Of a stretch of 64,000 bases of DNA, positions 22,596 to 33,239 are shown one piece after another (position 1 is the first letter of the stretch; every line of letters begins with the position of its first letter). Origin of the DNA: Ailurus styani (lineage: Eukaryota > Chordata > Mammalia > Carnivora > Ailuridae); NCBI GenBank assembly GCA_002007465.1, contig LNAC01000278.1, positions 1,278,333 through 1,342,332 of the forward strand, read 5' to 3'. Both the position numbers and the translations under genes were made by a program. The notes beneath the pieces were generated by a model. The model searched no databases and had not been told where the DNA came from. It saw only the letters and a program-made list of their open reading frames with translations.

Positions 22596-23866
22596 GTAGG
22601 TAATAAAAAAAATAAAGAACCCCCTCATTCCGAGGAACAGCATCTCAGGAGCCATCCACCCTTCGGCTTCACAGGTCGGCTGGCTGTGACTCACGTCCAC
22701 GTGGACTCAGGTGCTGGGGAGACTGAGGTCTGCCTACAGATGTGCCCCACTGCTTGTGTGGAGACATCACAGAAAGGAAGTCTTCACCGAGAAGAACGAC
22801 AACGGTGAAGTTGGCAGTAAGGAAGCTCTTACTTCCGTAGGAACAGTTGTAAGTGAAACCCTGAGTTAGCTGCCATCACATTTCTAGTTTATTCCACGTG
22901 TGGTTTAGAGCTTAAACCTTTCTCAGGGCCTCCCTCTCCATCCGGCCTTCTCTCTGGCCCCAAGGAAAGTGGATGGGTTTTGTGAAGGCCTTTTCCACGA
23001 TCTTTCGTGGTTGGGAAGGCTCAGGTCAGTGGCAGTCTGGCTCCCCGAATGGCAGGGTTGCTGTATTTGGAGAGTGCTGCTTCCATAGGACATTGAGTGC
23101 TCCTCTGAGAGTTCAAGATTAACTTCCAGGCAAAACAAGTGCAGTGGCTTTCTGCCTCGATTCTTGCATCTGCACAAGCCCGGACATTGCCTTAGCAGGA
23201 GGACTTAACACTCTGAGGAAAGCTGACCTGCCCAATGGCAGGATGGACATTGCTCTCTACCTCAGAGGCCCTCAGCTTATTTTGCTGTTGCTTCGCAGCA
23301 GCTTCTAACAGGAACTGAACTCGGAGCTACATCCTTGGGGCTGCCCTTGAGCCACGCCAGAGGCATTCCCCAGCTCCAAGCAGCCAGTGAGCATTTCATC
23401 AGGCAGCCCCATTACTCTTCAGTGAGCTAAATAACTTTTTTAGGAATTAGCAACCAAATGGTTTGAGGATGCCAGGAAAGGTGATGAAGTTGCTCTTCCT
23501 TAACTACACAAAAAATTGTTCCATGGAAAATTGCCAGGGCGTTTTTAAAGGAATTTGTAGTTTACATTTCTGCTCATTTTATTTTTCATTTTCTTCTTAA
23601 ATTTAGCTATTTAGGAAATTGCTTATTAAAACCAAAAGAAAAAAATAAATAAATATCATAAAACCAAAAGAGCAAGGAATTTTCTCCCTCAAAACCAAAT
23701 CTGACTTTTCTTTCCTGGGAAGCTTGCAGCAGCTTTGGGGAGAGAAGTGGTCACCTCTCTTGGGAACACAAGTGCTATCTGGCTCAATTCCTGTAAATAC
23801 TATTTAGTTGGTACTTTTCTCAACTTTCAACTATCTGTCCCATTCACGGGCTTTTGAGTCTTCCAG
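22596..23866 (+). other. Candidate intron B-C
   Basis: 1271 nt, GT at 22596 and AG at 23865-23866. No mobile element recognised; an AT-rich stretch at 23570-23660 includes an AAATAAATAAAT run. Confidence 0.45.
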
Positions 23867-24170
23867 GGAACTTCTGCAAATTGCCACTGACACAATATTG
23901 AAAGCCTGCCAGGAAACACCTTCATACTATCGTGGGATTCTAGATGGACTTGGCTATGACCCATGGCAAAGTCAGACCCTGCAACACAGTCTCTCTGTAG
24001 GAGCCTGTCTTTCCCCAACAGTGTTAAATGAATACGCTAACTTCTTCTGTTCAATGACCTCAATGCTTGAAGAGAAAAACATCCTCAAACCATCCACTTT
24101 GTGGGAATATAGGAAGAACATGCTGACCAAAGTGAATAGACGCAGAAACATAAAGCCATTTTCCAAGTAA
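23867..24170 (+). CDS. Candidate terminal coding exon C, with stop codon
   Basis: Acceptor GGGCTTTTGAGTCTTCCAG precedes 23867. One base completes the Thr codon from exon B, then 100 residues and TAA at 24168-24170. The text looks like real protein: balanced charge, ELLQIATDTILKACQETP then YYRGILDGLGYDPWQSQT, an amphipathic segment around TSMLEEKNILKPSTLWEYRK, and a basic tail ending NRRRNIKPFSK. No transmembrane helix or signal is seen. Two AATAAA hexamers follow within 40 nt. Exons A-C together give 172 residues of a C-terminal region. I do not recognise the family. The minus-strand frames over the same DNA are shorter and unspliced. The alternative is a decayed gene, but no frameshift or internal stop is present. 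Confidence 0.7.
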
Positions 24171-24185
24171 TGAAATCTGATTTCA

Positions 24186-24206
24186 AATAAATGATATCAA
24201 AATAAA
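24186..24206 (+). promoter_or_regulatory. Candidate polyadenylation signals
   Basis: AATAAA at 24186-24191 and again at 24201-24206, 16 and 31 nt after the stop codon of exon C. A very short 3' UTR would result. Confidence 0.55.
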
Positions 24207-24628
24207 CTATAATTTGAGTTCTTTGTGCAAGGCGTTAAGCCCCAAAGTAATAACGGTATCTTGAAAGTTAAAATATACAGAAGTTAGGCACTTTCCAAGT
24301 GGATGTACAGAGAAAAAGCCCTTGTTCTTTGGCCGTTTACCTTCCGTTTAAGACAGATGAGATCCAGTCATCTTCATGATTCACAGATTCCATATTTGCA
24401 AATGCACCCACTGGCTAAAATGTATCTGTTACCCCAAATCAACGCTCCCGGTCCTTCTGCGGTCATGAGAGACAGCAGTAAGTGTAAGCACACACTGCAC
24501 TCCTTTCTAGCTGAGGCCTGAGCAAGGCAGCCGAGTTTGAACAAGGGGATGCTCTACTTTCTTCTTTCCACTCTTTCTACAAACAAACATCCTTTCCGAG
24601 GTCTATGTAGTGTCACATTTTTCATGTT
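24207..24628. other. No recognised feature
   Basis: Downstream of the candidate gene. The open frame at 24303-24521 has no supporting features. Confidence 0.4.
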
Positions 24629-24821
24629 CTTTTTTTTAAGATTTTGTTTATTTATTAGAGAGTGAGTGAGTGTGTGTGTGCACAAGCAGGGGGAGCAGGA
24701 GCAGGAGAAGCAGACTCCCTACTGAGAGGGGAGCCCCATGTGGGGCTCAATCCCAGGACCCTGGGATCACAACCTGAGCGGAAGGCAGATGCTTAACGTA
24801 CTGAAACACCCAGGCGTCCCA
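24629..24821 (-). mobile_element. CAN-SINE, minus strand
   Basis: Inverted tail TTTTTTTAAGATTTTGTTTA, GA-rich body, TGTGGGGCTCAATCCCAGGA and inverted head ending ACACCCAGGCGTCCC. Confidence 0.92.
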
Positions 24822-24849
24822 CGGTTTTCACATTTTGGTGTCTTTTCTT

Positions 24850-25080
24850 GGTGATTTTGTGGTTTAAAGTGACTCCCAAGCCTGTGCTGAAGTGCTGGCC
24901 CGTGCTCCTAAGCACGAGGTTGGAAGGGGCCAGATGGAGAGAGGACATATGTCAGACCAGCTCCGTGCAGGCCTGAGTTACAGTGCTGTTGGTTGTGAGT
25001 TCAGTGTTAATAAATCAACAGTATATAATAATGTGCCTTAAACAGAAACATATATAAAACAAGGTTATGTATTGATGGGT
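24850..25080. repeat. Possible DNA-transposon fossil (Tigger-like)
   Basis: ATATAAAACAAGGTTATGTA with GTGTTAATAAATCAACAGTA resembles a recurrent mammalian DNA-transposon sequence I associate with Tigger elements. Family uncertain. Confidence 0.3.
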
Positions 25081-25082
25081 GG

Positions 25083-25886
25083 AGGAACTTCTTAGACCAG
25101 ACACAGAATCAAACTCAAAATGGACTAAAGGCTTAAATGTGAGGTCTGAAACAATAAAAATCCTAGATGAGAGCACAAGCAATAATTTCTCTGATATCAG
25201 CCATAGCAATGTTTTTCTAGATATGTCTCCTGAAACAAGGGAAACAAAAACAAAAATAAACTTTTGGGATTACATCAAAATAAAAGTTTCTGCACAGCAA
25301 AGGAAACAATCAACAAAACTAAAAGTCCACTGAATGGAAGAAGATACTTACAAATGATACATCTTAGTCACTTAGGGGTTGGTATCCAAAATACATAAAG
25401 AACTTATACAACTCAACACCAAAAAAACAAATAACCCAAACTAAAAAATGGGCAGAAGACATGACCAGGCCTTTCTCCAAAGAAGACATCCAGATGGCCA
25501 ACAGACACATGAAAAGATGCCTAACATCACACATCATCAGGGAAATTCAAATCAAATCACCTCACACCTGTCAGTACAGCTAAAATAAAAAAGAAAAACA
25601 CACAAGAAACAAAAAAGATGTGGAGAAAAAGAAACCCTAGTGCACTGTTGGTGGGAATGCAAACTGGTGCAGCCACTGTGGAAGACAGTATGGAGGTTCC
25701 TCAAAAAATTAAAATTAAAACTTCCTTGTGATCTAGTAATTTCACTACTGTGTGTTTACCCAAAGAATACAAAAACGCTAATTCAAAAAGATGCATGTAC
25801 CCCTATGTTTACTGCAGCATTATTTACAATATCCAAATTATGGAAGGAGCCCAAGAATCTACAGACAAATGGATAAAGAAGAGATG

Positions 25887-25947
<61 letters not shown>

Positions 25948-26325
25948 ATGGAATATTACTCAACCATAAAAAGAATGAAATCTTGCCACTTGCAACAACA
26001 TGTATGGAGCTAGAGAGTATAATGCTAAGTGAAATAAGTCAGTCAAAGACAAATACCATATGATTTCACTCATACGTGGAGTTTAAGAAACAAAACAAAA
26101 AAAGAGACAAAAATCTTAACTGTAGAGGACAAACTGGTGGTTATCAGAGAGGAGGTGGGGGGGGATGGGTGAAATAAGTGAAGGGGATTAAGAGGACATT
26201 AATCATGATGAGCACTGGGTAATGTACAGAATTGCTGAATCACTATATTGTATACCTGAAACTAATATAACACTGTGTGTTAATTATACTGGAATTAAAA
26301 ATTTTAAAAATACTTTTGAGGAAAA
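25083..26325 (+). mobile_element. L1 3' end (ORF2 C-terminal part and 3' UTR)
   Basis: 5'-truncated L1. CAAAATGGACTAAAGGCTTA near 25115, AGCAAAGGAAACAATCAACA, AAACTGGTGCAGCCACTGTG, GGAATATTACTCAACCATAA and a 3' UTR ending GTGTTAATTATACTGGAATT plus A-rich tail. An 84-codon ORF2 remnant is still open at 25079-25333, but the element is otherwise broken. Confidence 0.93.
25889..25947. repeat. (TG)(TA)n(CA) microsatellite inside L1
   Basis: About 22 TA units flanked by TG and CA repeats, at the same L1 position as the array at 13875-13954. Confidence 0.95.
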
Positions 26326-26389
26326 AAGAATTTTGGTACAGGTTCTAGCTGGCTCTCTCTCTTTCTTTCTCTCTCTCTCTTTCTGAGGT

Positions 26390-26702
26390 CACTCACAATT
26401 GGAACCTGGGAACCAGCCACCATGGTGTGAAGAAGCCAAGCAGCCACATGGAAAGGCCACATCTAGATGGCCCAACCTTAGCCAACAATCAGCACCAACC
26501 ACCACATAGATGAGATGAAGCCAGCTCCCAACATTGGAGCTGCCTTGCTGACATTAAGTGAGCAGAGGCAAGCTGTTCCCTCAGAGCCCTGCCCAAACTG
26601 CAGCTTTGTGAGCAAAACAAATGTTGCTATTGTTTACACCACTAAATTGTATGACTGGTGGTGTAATGACTGGTTTTGCAGCAATAGAAACCTGAGACAC
26701 TA
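26390..26702 (+). mobile_element. Old LTR fragment, MaLR-like
   Basis: GCCACATGGAAAGGCCACAT, a TTTGTGAGCAAAACAAATGTTG-type block and the terminal words GCAGCAATAGAAACCTGAGA match an old mammalian LTR also seen at 28117-28672. Subfamily not assigned. A CT-rich stretch at 26351-26385 precedes it. Confidence 0.45.
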
Positions 26703-27483
26703 TTGTTAAAATTGCTCAGGCCTGAACCTTGGGGTCATCTTTGTCACCTCTCTTTCTCCCATCCCCCACTTCCAATCTGTCAGGAAATGTTCACAAAACA
26801 TATCCAGAATCTGAGCTTTTCCTGCCCCTCCATCGTTACCAATCCTTTACCACCATTACCCATAGGACTTATTCCAGTAGCTTCCCACCTGGCCTCCCTG
26901 CTTCCACCCTTGCCCCTCTTCCATCTAATTCTCAACACAGCAGCAAAAATGGTCCTATTAAATATAAGTCAGATCACATTAACTCTAATCCAAAACTCAA
27001 ATGACTTCCCATATCACTATACAATTTCCTCCTACCTCCCATGAGCTTTCTGTCCTGGTTTCCTACTATTTTCAGTCCCCAGATCCACAGACCTCCTAAA
27101 TGCTCCCCAGACACACAGGTCTGTTCCCACCTGGGCCTTTGCACATGAGTCAGTCCCTTACTTCTCTCAAGTCTTTACTCAGTATCATCTTTTGTATGAG
27201 GATGTCGCCAGTCAAGTTATCCTCACTCTCTGCTTCATTTTTCTCCACAGCACTCCTTATCACTCACATCATTTTAATTATTTATCTGTTTTCTCACTTG
27301 CCACCCATCCCACCACCACCCACACACACAGAGGGATCACAGAACGCATAGTAGAGTGTTAGATACATGACAACAGGGGTTTCTGCCTGTTTTACTTACT
27401 ATTGCATTAGTAATCTTAAACTGTTGGCACCTGGTTGGCACACTGAACGCCATTGATAAACATCTATTGAATAAATGGATAGG
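26703..27483 (+). mobile_element. L2 LINE 3' end
   Basis: Long L2 match: GCAGCAAAAATGGTCCTATT, AGTCAGATCACATTAACTCT, CTGGGCCTTTGCACATGAGT, CAGTCAAGTTATCCTCACTC and the end ATCTATTGAATAAATGGATA. No intact reading frame. Confidence 0.75.
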
Positions 27484-27744
27484 ATTAAATGCTCTGGTTG
27501 AAGACACATCATCTAAGTAGCCTCGGGAAAATTTGAACCCAGTCTTTTGCTCTAGCTTTTATACCAAGTAAAACACTTACAACTACGACAATAGAAAACC
27601 CAAATAAATCAATAAAGAAAATGTACTATCTTATGAAATAAGACATCCTGTAGTGTTTCCAAAGTTGATTATTTCAGAAGCGCAATGATGGTATCAAGGA
27701 CCTGAATGTTTTCTATCTCTTCTCTTTACCATCTTTATGTAATG
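27484..27744. other. No recognised feature
   Basis: AT-rich spacer between the L2 and the MLT1 LTR. Confidence 0.4.
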
Positions 27745-28116
27745 TATGTTATGGACTGAATGTGGCCTCCCAAAGTTCTTATGTTGAAACACTACTCCCC
27801 AATGCCATGATATTTGGAAGCGAGGCTTTTGAGAGGTTATTAGGATTAGATTAGGTGATGAGGGTGAGGCCTCATGATGGGATTAATGCCATTATAAAAA
27901 GAGGAGGAGACGTGAGGTCTTTCTTTCTATGTGCACATACCAAGGAAAAACCATATGAAGACAACCACATGGAGAGCCCTCGCCAAGAACCTGATTATGC
28001 TAGCACCCTGATTTTGGACCTTTAGCCTCCAGAACTGTGAGAAAGAAATATTGGTTGTGAGAGCCACCCAAACTATGTATGATATTTGTTATGTCAGCCC
28101 AAGTAGACTAGGACAG
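27745..28116 (+). mobile_element. MLT1-type MaLR LTR, nearly full length
   Basis: Starts TATGTTATGGACTGAATGTG and carries ATGTTGAAACACTACTCCCC, GGCCTCATGATGGGATTAAT, CAGAACTGTGAGAAAGAAAT and the end AGTAGACTAGGACA. Probably a solitary LTR; no internal sequence is attached. Confidence 0.82.
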
Positions 28117-28672
28117 TGTGGCAGATAATGTTTCTCCCAGATAGCCACTCCTCTATATTTCGTCCACAGCACATGCTCTTCATACAATGTGACTGATGCT
28201 CCTCCCACCAAGACATGGGGTCTATGTTCTCTCAGATCTAGGTAGGGTTGTAGACTGTTGATCCCATTCAACAGAGTGAAGTGGAAGTGATGCTAGGCAA
28301 TGCCAGGTTACAGAAAGGACACAGCTCTCACTTGGCTCTCTCATTCAGGATGCTTCCCTGGGAACACTGACAACACATTGTGAGGAAGCCGGTGCCACAT
28401 AAAGAAGCTGACATGGAGAGAAATTGAGCCCCCTTCCAGCAGGCAATACCAGTTTGCCAGCCATGTGAGTGCCATCTTGGAGGTGGGCCCTCTAGCTGTA
28501 GTCAAACCTTCAAATAATTACACCTCCAGCCAACATGTACTTGTTACCTCATGAGAAACTCCTAAACCAGACCTTTCCCAAATTCCTAGCTCACAGAAAC
28601 TATGGAAGACTTTTGTAGTTTTTAAGCCACTAAGTTTTGGGGTAATTTATTAGGGAGTATTTATGTGAACCA
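28117..28672 (+). mobile_element. Second old LTR, MaLR-like, adjacent to MLT1
   Basis: About 556 nt starting TGTGGCAGATAATGTTTCTC. It carries GCCATGTGAGTGCCATCTTG, ACCTCATGAGAAACTCCTAA and the 3' block AAGCCACTAAGTTTTGGGGT. The 3' block is one I know from mammalian LTRs, but I cannot give the subfamily. Confidence 0.55.
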
Positions 28673-28742
28673 GATTGATGCCTTCTTGGACAAATCCACT
28701 GTGATAACCCCTCTGTGACCTGAAGTCTTCTTGAGCACACCC

Positions 28743-28767
28743 CACCACACACACACACACACACACC
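28743..28767. repeat. (CA)n microsatellite
   Basis: About ten CA units. Confidence 0.9.
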
Positions 28768-29210
28768 ATTCTTCCTTTTTGTTTAACCACACCCTTAAGC
28801 ACCCCCTTGGAGCATAACATCCTTGATCTGCACTGGAGATATGACTATGATTCTCAAACATTTTCCTCCTGGGTGGTCTCCTAGCCTCTAAGGCTATGAA
28901 AAAGGTCAAAAACAGATCTTATGGGAGGTGGGGGTGCAGAGGTCTTCTCTTGCCACCACCCAAGTCATCTAAGTCCCTTTGATAAACTATTTCTTGTCAA
29001 GCTGTACTGTACCTGTCAGCTTTATTGTTCAGTCTTATGGCCCCTTTGGCCTTTGGAGGTCATTTTGTATATACCTCCCTTTCATGGAGCATTACTGAGT
29101 AATTAACACACTCAACATGTTAGCTTTCGTCTTTCATAGTTAAGGCATGGCTTCTACAGCCTCTGACATCACATCATTGTTTCAGAAAAGCATGACAATA
29201 TTCTAGGAGA
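28768..29210. other. No recognised feature
   Basis: Apparently unique sequence. Confidence 0.4.
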
Positions 29211-29223
29211 AGAATTCAATTAA

Positions 29224-29416
29224 ACTTTTTTTTAACATTTTATTTATTTGAGAGAGAGTGGTAGAGAGAGGGAGAGAGAGAGGGCACACAGGCTGGGGGA
29301 GAGGCAGAGGGAGAAAGCAGACTCCCCGCTGAGGAGGGAACCCAATGTGGGGCTTGATCCCAGGACCACATGAGCCAAAGGCAGATGCTTAACTGACTGA
29401 GTCACCCAGGCACCCC
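29224..29416 (-). mobile_element. CAN-SINE, minus strand, perfect target-site duplication
   Basis: Inverted tail, GA-rich body, TGTGGGGCTTGATCCCAGGA, head GAGTCACCCAGGCACCCC. AGAATTCAATTAA is duplicated at 29211-29223 and 29417-29429 without mismatch. Confidence 0.95.
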
Positions 29417-29429
29417 AGAATTCAATTAA

Positions 29430-30909
29430 TCTTATAAGCACCAAGCAACTAGCATCTTCAGAATTCAACTCTGGACACAGGATTGCAGCACTAAGAGCTA
29501 CAGTTTTTTATACTCTTTTCAAGCAAGGGCAGGGAGCTACTCTAAAATCTACATACCTTTATCACGAGCAATCTCACCAATGAAACTGCATTGGTAGCAT
29601 CCATTATGCTAATTGAAAAGCCAGCAATTGCATCAACAGAAACCTATTTCTTTTTTTTTTTTAACAGAATTCTGTTAACATTAATTACGCCAACTGGTAA
29701 AACCTCTGCTGTTGCCTAGAGATAAAGATCATCAAAGCTTTTACAGTAGCTGTTTCTGGAGTACAGGTTTCCTAATTAGAATGCTGGCTTTCCACCCTAG
29801 GATGGAAATTCTCAATTAGGACAAACGACAGTATCTTGGCTATCTCGTAACTCTGGAATACATACATGAGAACACACTGTCTGTGATGAAATATTTTAAG
29901 TATATTGCAGACATTACTATGCTCAGTGTGGCCCTCTTGTCTCAAGTTCATTCCTACATCCCCTTTCATGCAACCCCTTTGAGTCTTCCTATTAATTTCA
30001 TTAGTTTCAGAGGAACCAAATCCACTCATACAGGAATGGATTTCTTTTCTGATACTCCGTCTAGGATGAGCTGCAGATGCTGTTTTGGCTCTTAGATCAG
30101 CTAAATGCATGCCCATTTCCCAAGGAAGGCAGTAATCCTTGCAGGCAGTTGAGTTCAAACCTGCACTCAAGAAGGATACGCACTGTACTCCATTCACTGC
30201 CTCACTGCTTGTATCTAGAGTCAAGATTCCTCATTATGATTGCAGTAGGGTTTGGCCCTTTGGTGCCTATTGGATTAAGACCAGGACTTTGTTACTCCTT
30301 AATGGTTGTCTTCTGGTTTTCATAAGAGAGACACTGAAAAGATACAGATACCATTGAATTCTCACCACACACCTATGTTCTCCTCAGTCTCCATCTGAGG
30401 GTAGACTGAAAATGACCTAGTCTCCTGGTGGCAGAGGTCAGCTAATCTTTATCAAGCCATGTGGATGCCCAGGCACTGACTAAGGAGAATGGAAAGGATA
30501 AAAGGCTAACCCAAGGGACAGCAGGAACTGTGAGAAGTAGCATGAGGAGAGCCTGGATTCCAGCCGTACTTCTGCGAACACTGGTTTTAGATATGCTCCT
30601 TCACCTTTCTTGGTCCCTCCACTTCCTGATCTCCAAAACATTAAGATCCTTCCTAGCTAGATAGGCCAGCTCTGGCCACACAGCTGTTACTTCTAGACAA
30701 ACTTGGCAGTGCCATCTTCTTCACCGTTCCCATATATCCCTCTTTCCACATTTTTATTCCATCTCTTCTTCTCTTTCTTTATGCCCCTTTTTTTCTTTCT
30801 TTTTTCCTTCCCATGTATATAGGGTACCTATTATGGCCTCAGAATTTTTGCTGCCCTCAAGGAGTTCACCACTGAGTAAAGGACATAGCAATAATAATTA
30901 CTATTATTT
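29430..30909. other. Unique sequence; one long minus-strand open frame
   Basis: No repeat family recognised. A 150-codon minus-strand open frame at 29772-30224 lies in AT-rich DNA (see findings). A poly(T) run sits at 29651-29662. Confidence 0.4.
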
Positions 30910-30920
30910 AAATGAGAATA

Positions 30921-31110
30921 GGGGCACCTGGGTGGCTCAGCCAGTTAAGCATCTGCCTTAGGCTCAGATCATGATCCCAGGGTCCTGGAATCAAGCCCTG
31001 CGTTGGGGGGGGGGTGTCCCTACTCAGCGAGGAGTCTGCTCCTCCCTCTACCCCTCCCCTGCTCATGCTCTCTCTCTCTCAAATAAATAAATGAAATCTT
31101 AAAAAATAAT
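30921..31110 (+). mobile_element. CAN-SINE, plus strand, perfect target-site duplication
   Basis: Head GGGGCACCTGGGTGGCTCAG, core CATGATCCCAGGGTCCTGGA, CT-rich stretch and AAATAAATAAATGAAATCTT. AAATGAGAATA is duplicated at 30910-30920 and 31111-31121. Confidence 0.95.
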
Positions 31111-31121
31111 AAATGAGAATA

Positions 31122-31310
31122 AACAGTAAAATGTTACCTGCTAATATTTACCAAGCTCCCACTATGTGCCAGATAACATGGTGAGTGTTTTTCATGCCTC
31201 GACTGATTTAATTCTGACAACATCCCTGTATGGAAGGAAGTGCTGTCCCAGTTTGTGTTTTAGAGAAGTCAATGCTGCATCTCAAATCTCACAACTCCTA
31301 CCTGACAGAG
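31122..31310 (+). repeat. MIR fragment
   Basis: CCACTATGTGCCAGATAACA, CGACTGATTTAATTCTGACA and CATCCCTGTATGGAAGGAAG follow MIR order. Confidence 0.7.
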
Positions 31311-32948
31311 CCTCCCTGCCAAGTGAAAAAATCACTGTGGCACACGATAAGTCCTACCATAGTGGTATGTCCCAAAGCAGAAACGCTGACGAGGAAGAGA
31401 GAAAAAGGATCTCTCTTCACGTGAATCTGGAAAGATTCTTTGAAGAGATACCACTGAAGAATGAGAGGAACTTTACCTGATGAGGAAGAATCTGTTGCCA
31501 GTTTAGAGTAATTCTTACCTTAGAAAATGATAAAGAAGGAATTAAGAAGGTCGCTGTCCCCTATAACTATCACAGTAACAGAAATTACTTGGAATCTCAT
31601 GAGGTCGTATATTACCGCAGATGCTAACTCATCTTTTTTTTTTTTTTCCAAAAAGTAAACAAAAAAAATCCCCTACTTTATGATGTCATTTCTTGCTTCA
31701 TTTCCTCCTTTATGCTAAGTAACACTGCCTATTGTTGAAACGACGTGAGCTTTCTCTCTCAGCCTCCTGCCTGCTCTTCCCATTTCTAGGCCATATGCTT
31801 GTTAATCATGTGGTTACTTTTCCAGAGCTGAGGGCTTGAGCATACTTTATCTTAAGAAATATTCTAGAACAGGCCAAGGTAAACCCCTTCACTTTCTAGG
31901 AACATTGGCAACCGTGTGAAGACCTTAGGTGACTGGTTCTTTATTTAGGTTCTGGCTTTGACTTATACCCAATCACGTATTTCTAAGTCAGGAAGTGTGG
32001 AAATGTGAGGTTTTTGTTGCTCAGCACTCACGCTCTCCTCTTAGATGACAGAAATCAGGTTTCCTTGGGGAATCGTTTCTCTCCCAGTCTCAGTCCAAGG
32101 GTTTGAAAGTAGTTAGTTACCTGTCCCCCAGGCCTGGCCAGTGAAGGTCACAGTCATACTACATGACCATGCTGGGCCAATAAGCATCAGCTTTGGAACA
32201 TTCACTGGTCCTCTTGGGAAAGAGGAAAAGTCTACCCATGTTGGTAACAAAGTTGATAAGATATGAACTTGGCACTCCAGCTGCTCATCTTTGCCACCAC
32301 TTGAGGAGAGCCTACCTGAAAATGAAGTTAACATAGTGTTTCTGCTCAGCTGTTATACCCTTTATGGCTTTCTTCCTGCCCCCACGTGAGGTCATGAGTG
32401 TCTTTGCAACAGCACATTACCAGACGAGCTTCTGATGGGGACACAGAGACTGCTGATACTGACTTTATTCAAGAGGTCAGTGCTGTCCCTCGCCCCTATC
32501 TGGATTCCCCACACCCTGGCTGAGACCCCATAACCTCTCCAGTTACTTAAGAATCTCTCTCCTGCTTAGCATGTTCCAACACTGTCCTTGTCCCCAGCCC
32601 AGACGTACCAACCCCTTCTTCATGTCCCAGAAAGTACATCTAAGCAGTCAGTCTGGAACTCTCTCAAAGTCAATACCAGCTCTTCTATCGGCAGGGTGAC
32701 ACTGTTTTATGGCCTGAGAGACTTAGACTCCCCACCTTGCCCTGAGGCTCCAGAGTCTCACTGCAGAAGAACAAGGTGTCAGACTTCTGTCTGGATATCT
32801 GTGGCCTCAACACAGGGGCCACCTGAGACTGCCTGATTTGCATACCAACTCCAGTCTCCAGGAGAGCCTGAATGGGTCTACATGGAGCCTATCCTCTCAA
32901 ACCAGCACCAGTATGCAATAGTGCTGTTCCTTACGCTCGACAGCCCAG
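31311..32948. other. No recognised repeat or plus-strand gene
   Basis: Mixed sequence. A poly(T) run is at 31635-31648. On the minus strand, an AATAAA (plus-strand TTTATT at 32462-32467) could serve the candidate exon at 32949-33239. Confidence 0.4.
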
Positions 32949-33239
32949 CTATCCCTCAGAGCTGATTAAGCAGCCTGTGCCAGACCTTGGGATTTTCTGA
33001 GATGATTTGCTCTGCTTCATCTGCATCTCACAGAAAGTCATGATTGCTGGGGGCCAACCATGATGTTTCCGGGCCACATTCTGTTCAGCCAGAGCATCGA
33101 AGATATCAACATCCCTGGAAGGACTCCTCCATGGTTTATTTAAGATTCTCTGGTCTTCCTGAGCCACTTGAGGCAACGTCATAGTTGCCTGGTGGTCTAT
33201 GAAGTCCAAGTCTACATTCTTGATACCATACCACACTTC
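32949..33239 (-). CDS. Candidate minus-strand terminal exon, product unknown
   Basis: On the minus strand, TTGTGGTTAATTTCTGGTAG ends at 33240 as a moderate acceptor, and 96 codons follow to TAG at 32949-32951. The text starts EVWYGIKNVDLDFIDHQA and includes PSRDVDIFDALAEQNVARKH. It has even use of charged, aromatic and small residues and no low complexity. An AATAAA lies about 480 nt past the stop. I do not know the family and see no partner exon upstream. It could also be a pseudogene piece or a chance open frame. Confidence 0.3.
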   Translation of the reverse strand, partial: EVWYGIKNVDLDFIDHQATMTLPQVAQEDQRILNKPWRSPSRDVDIFDALAEQNVARKHHGWPPAIMTFCEMQMKQSKSSQKIPRSGTGCLISSEG

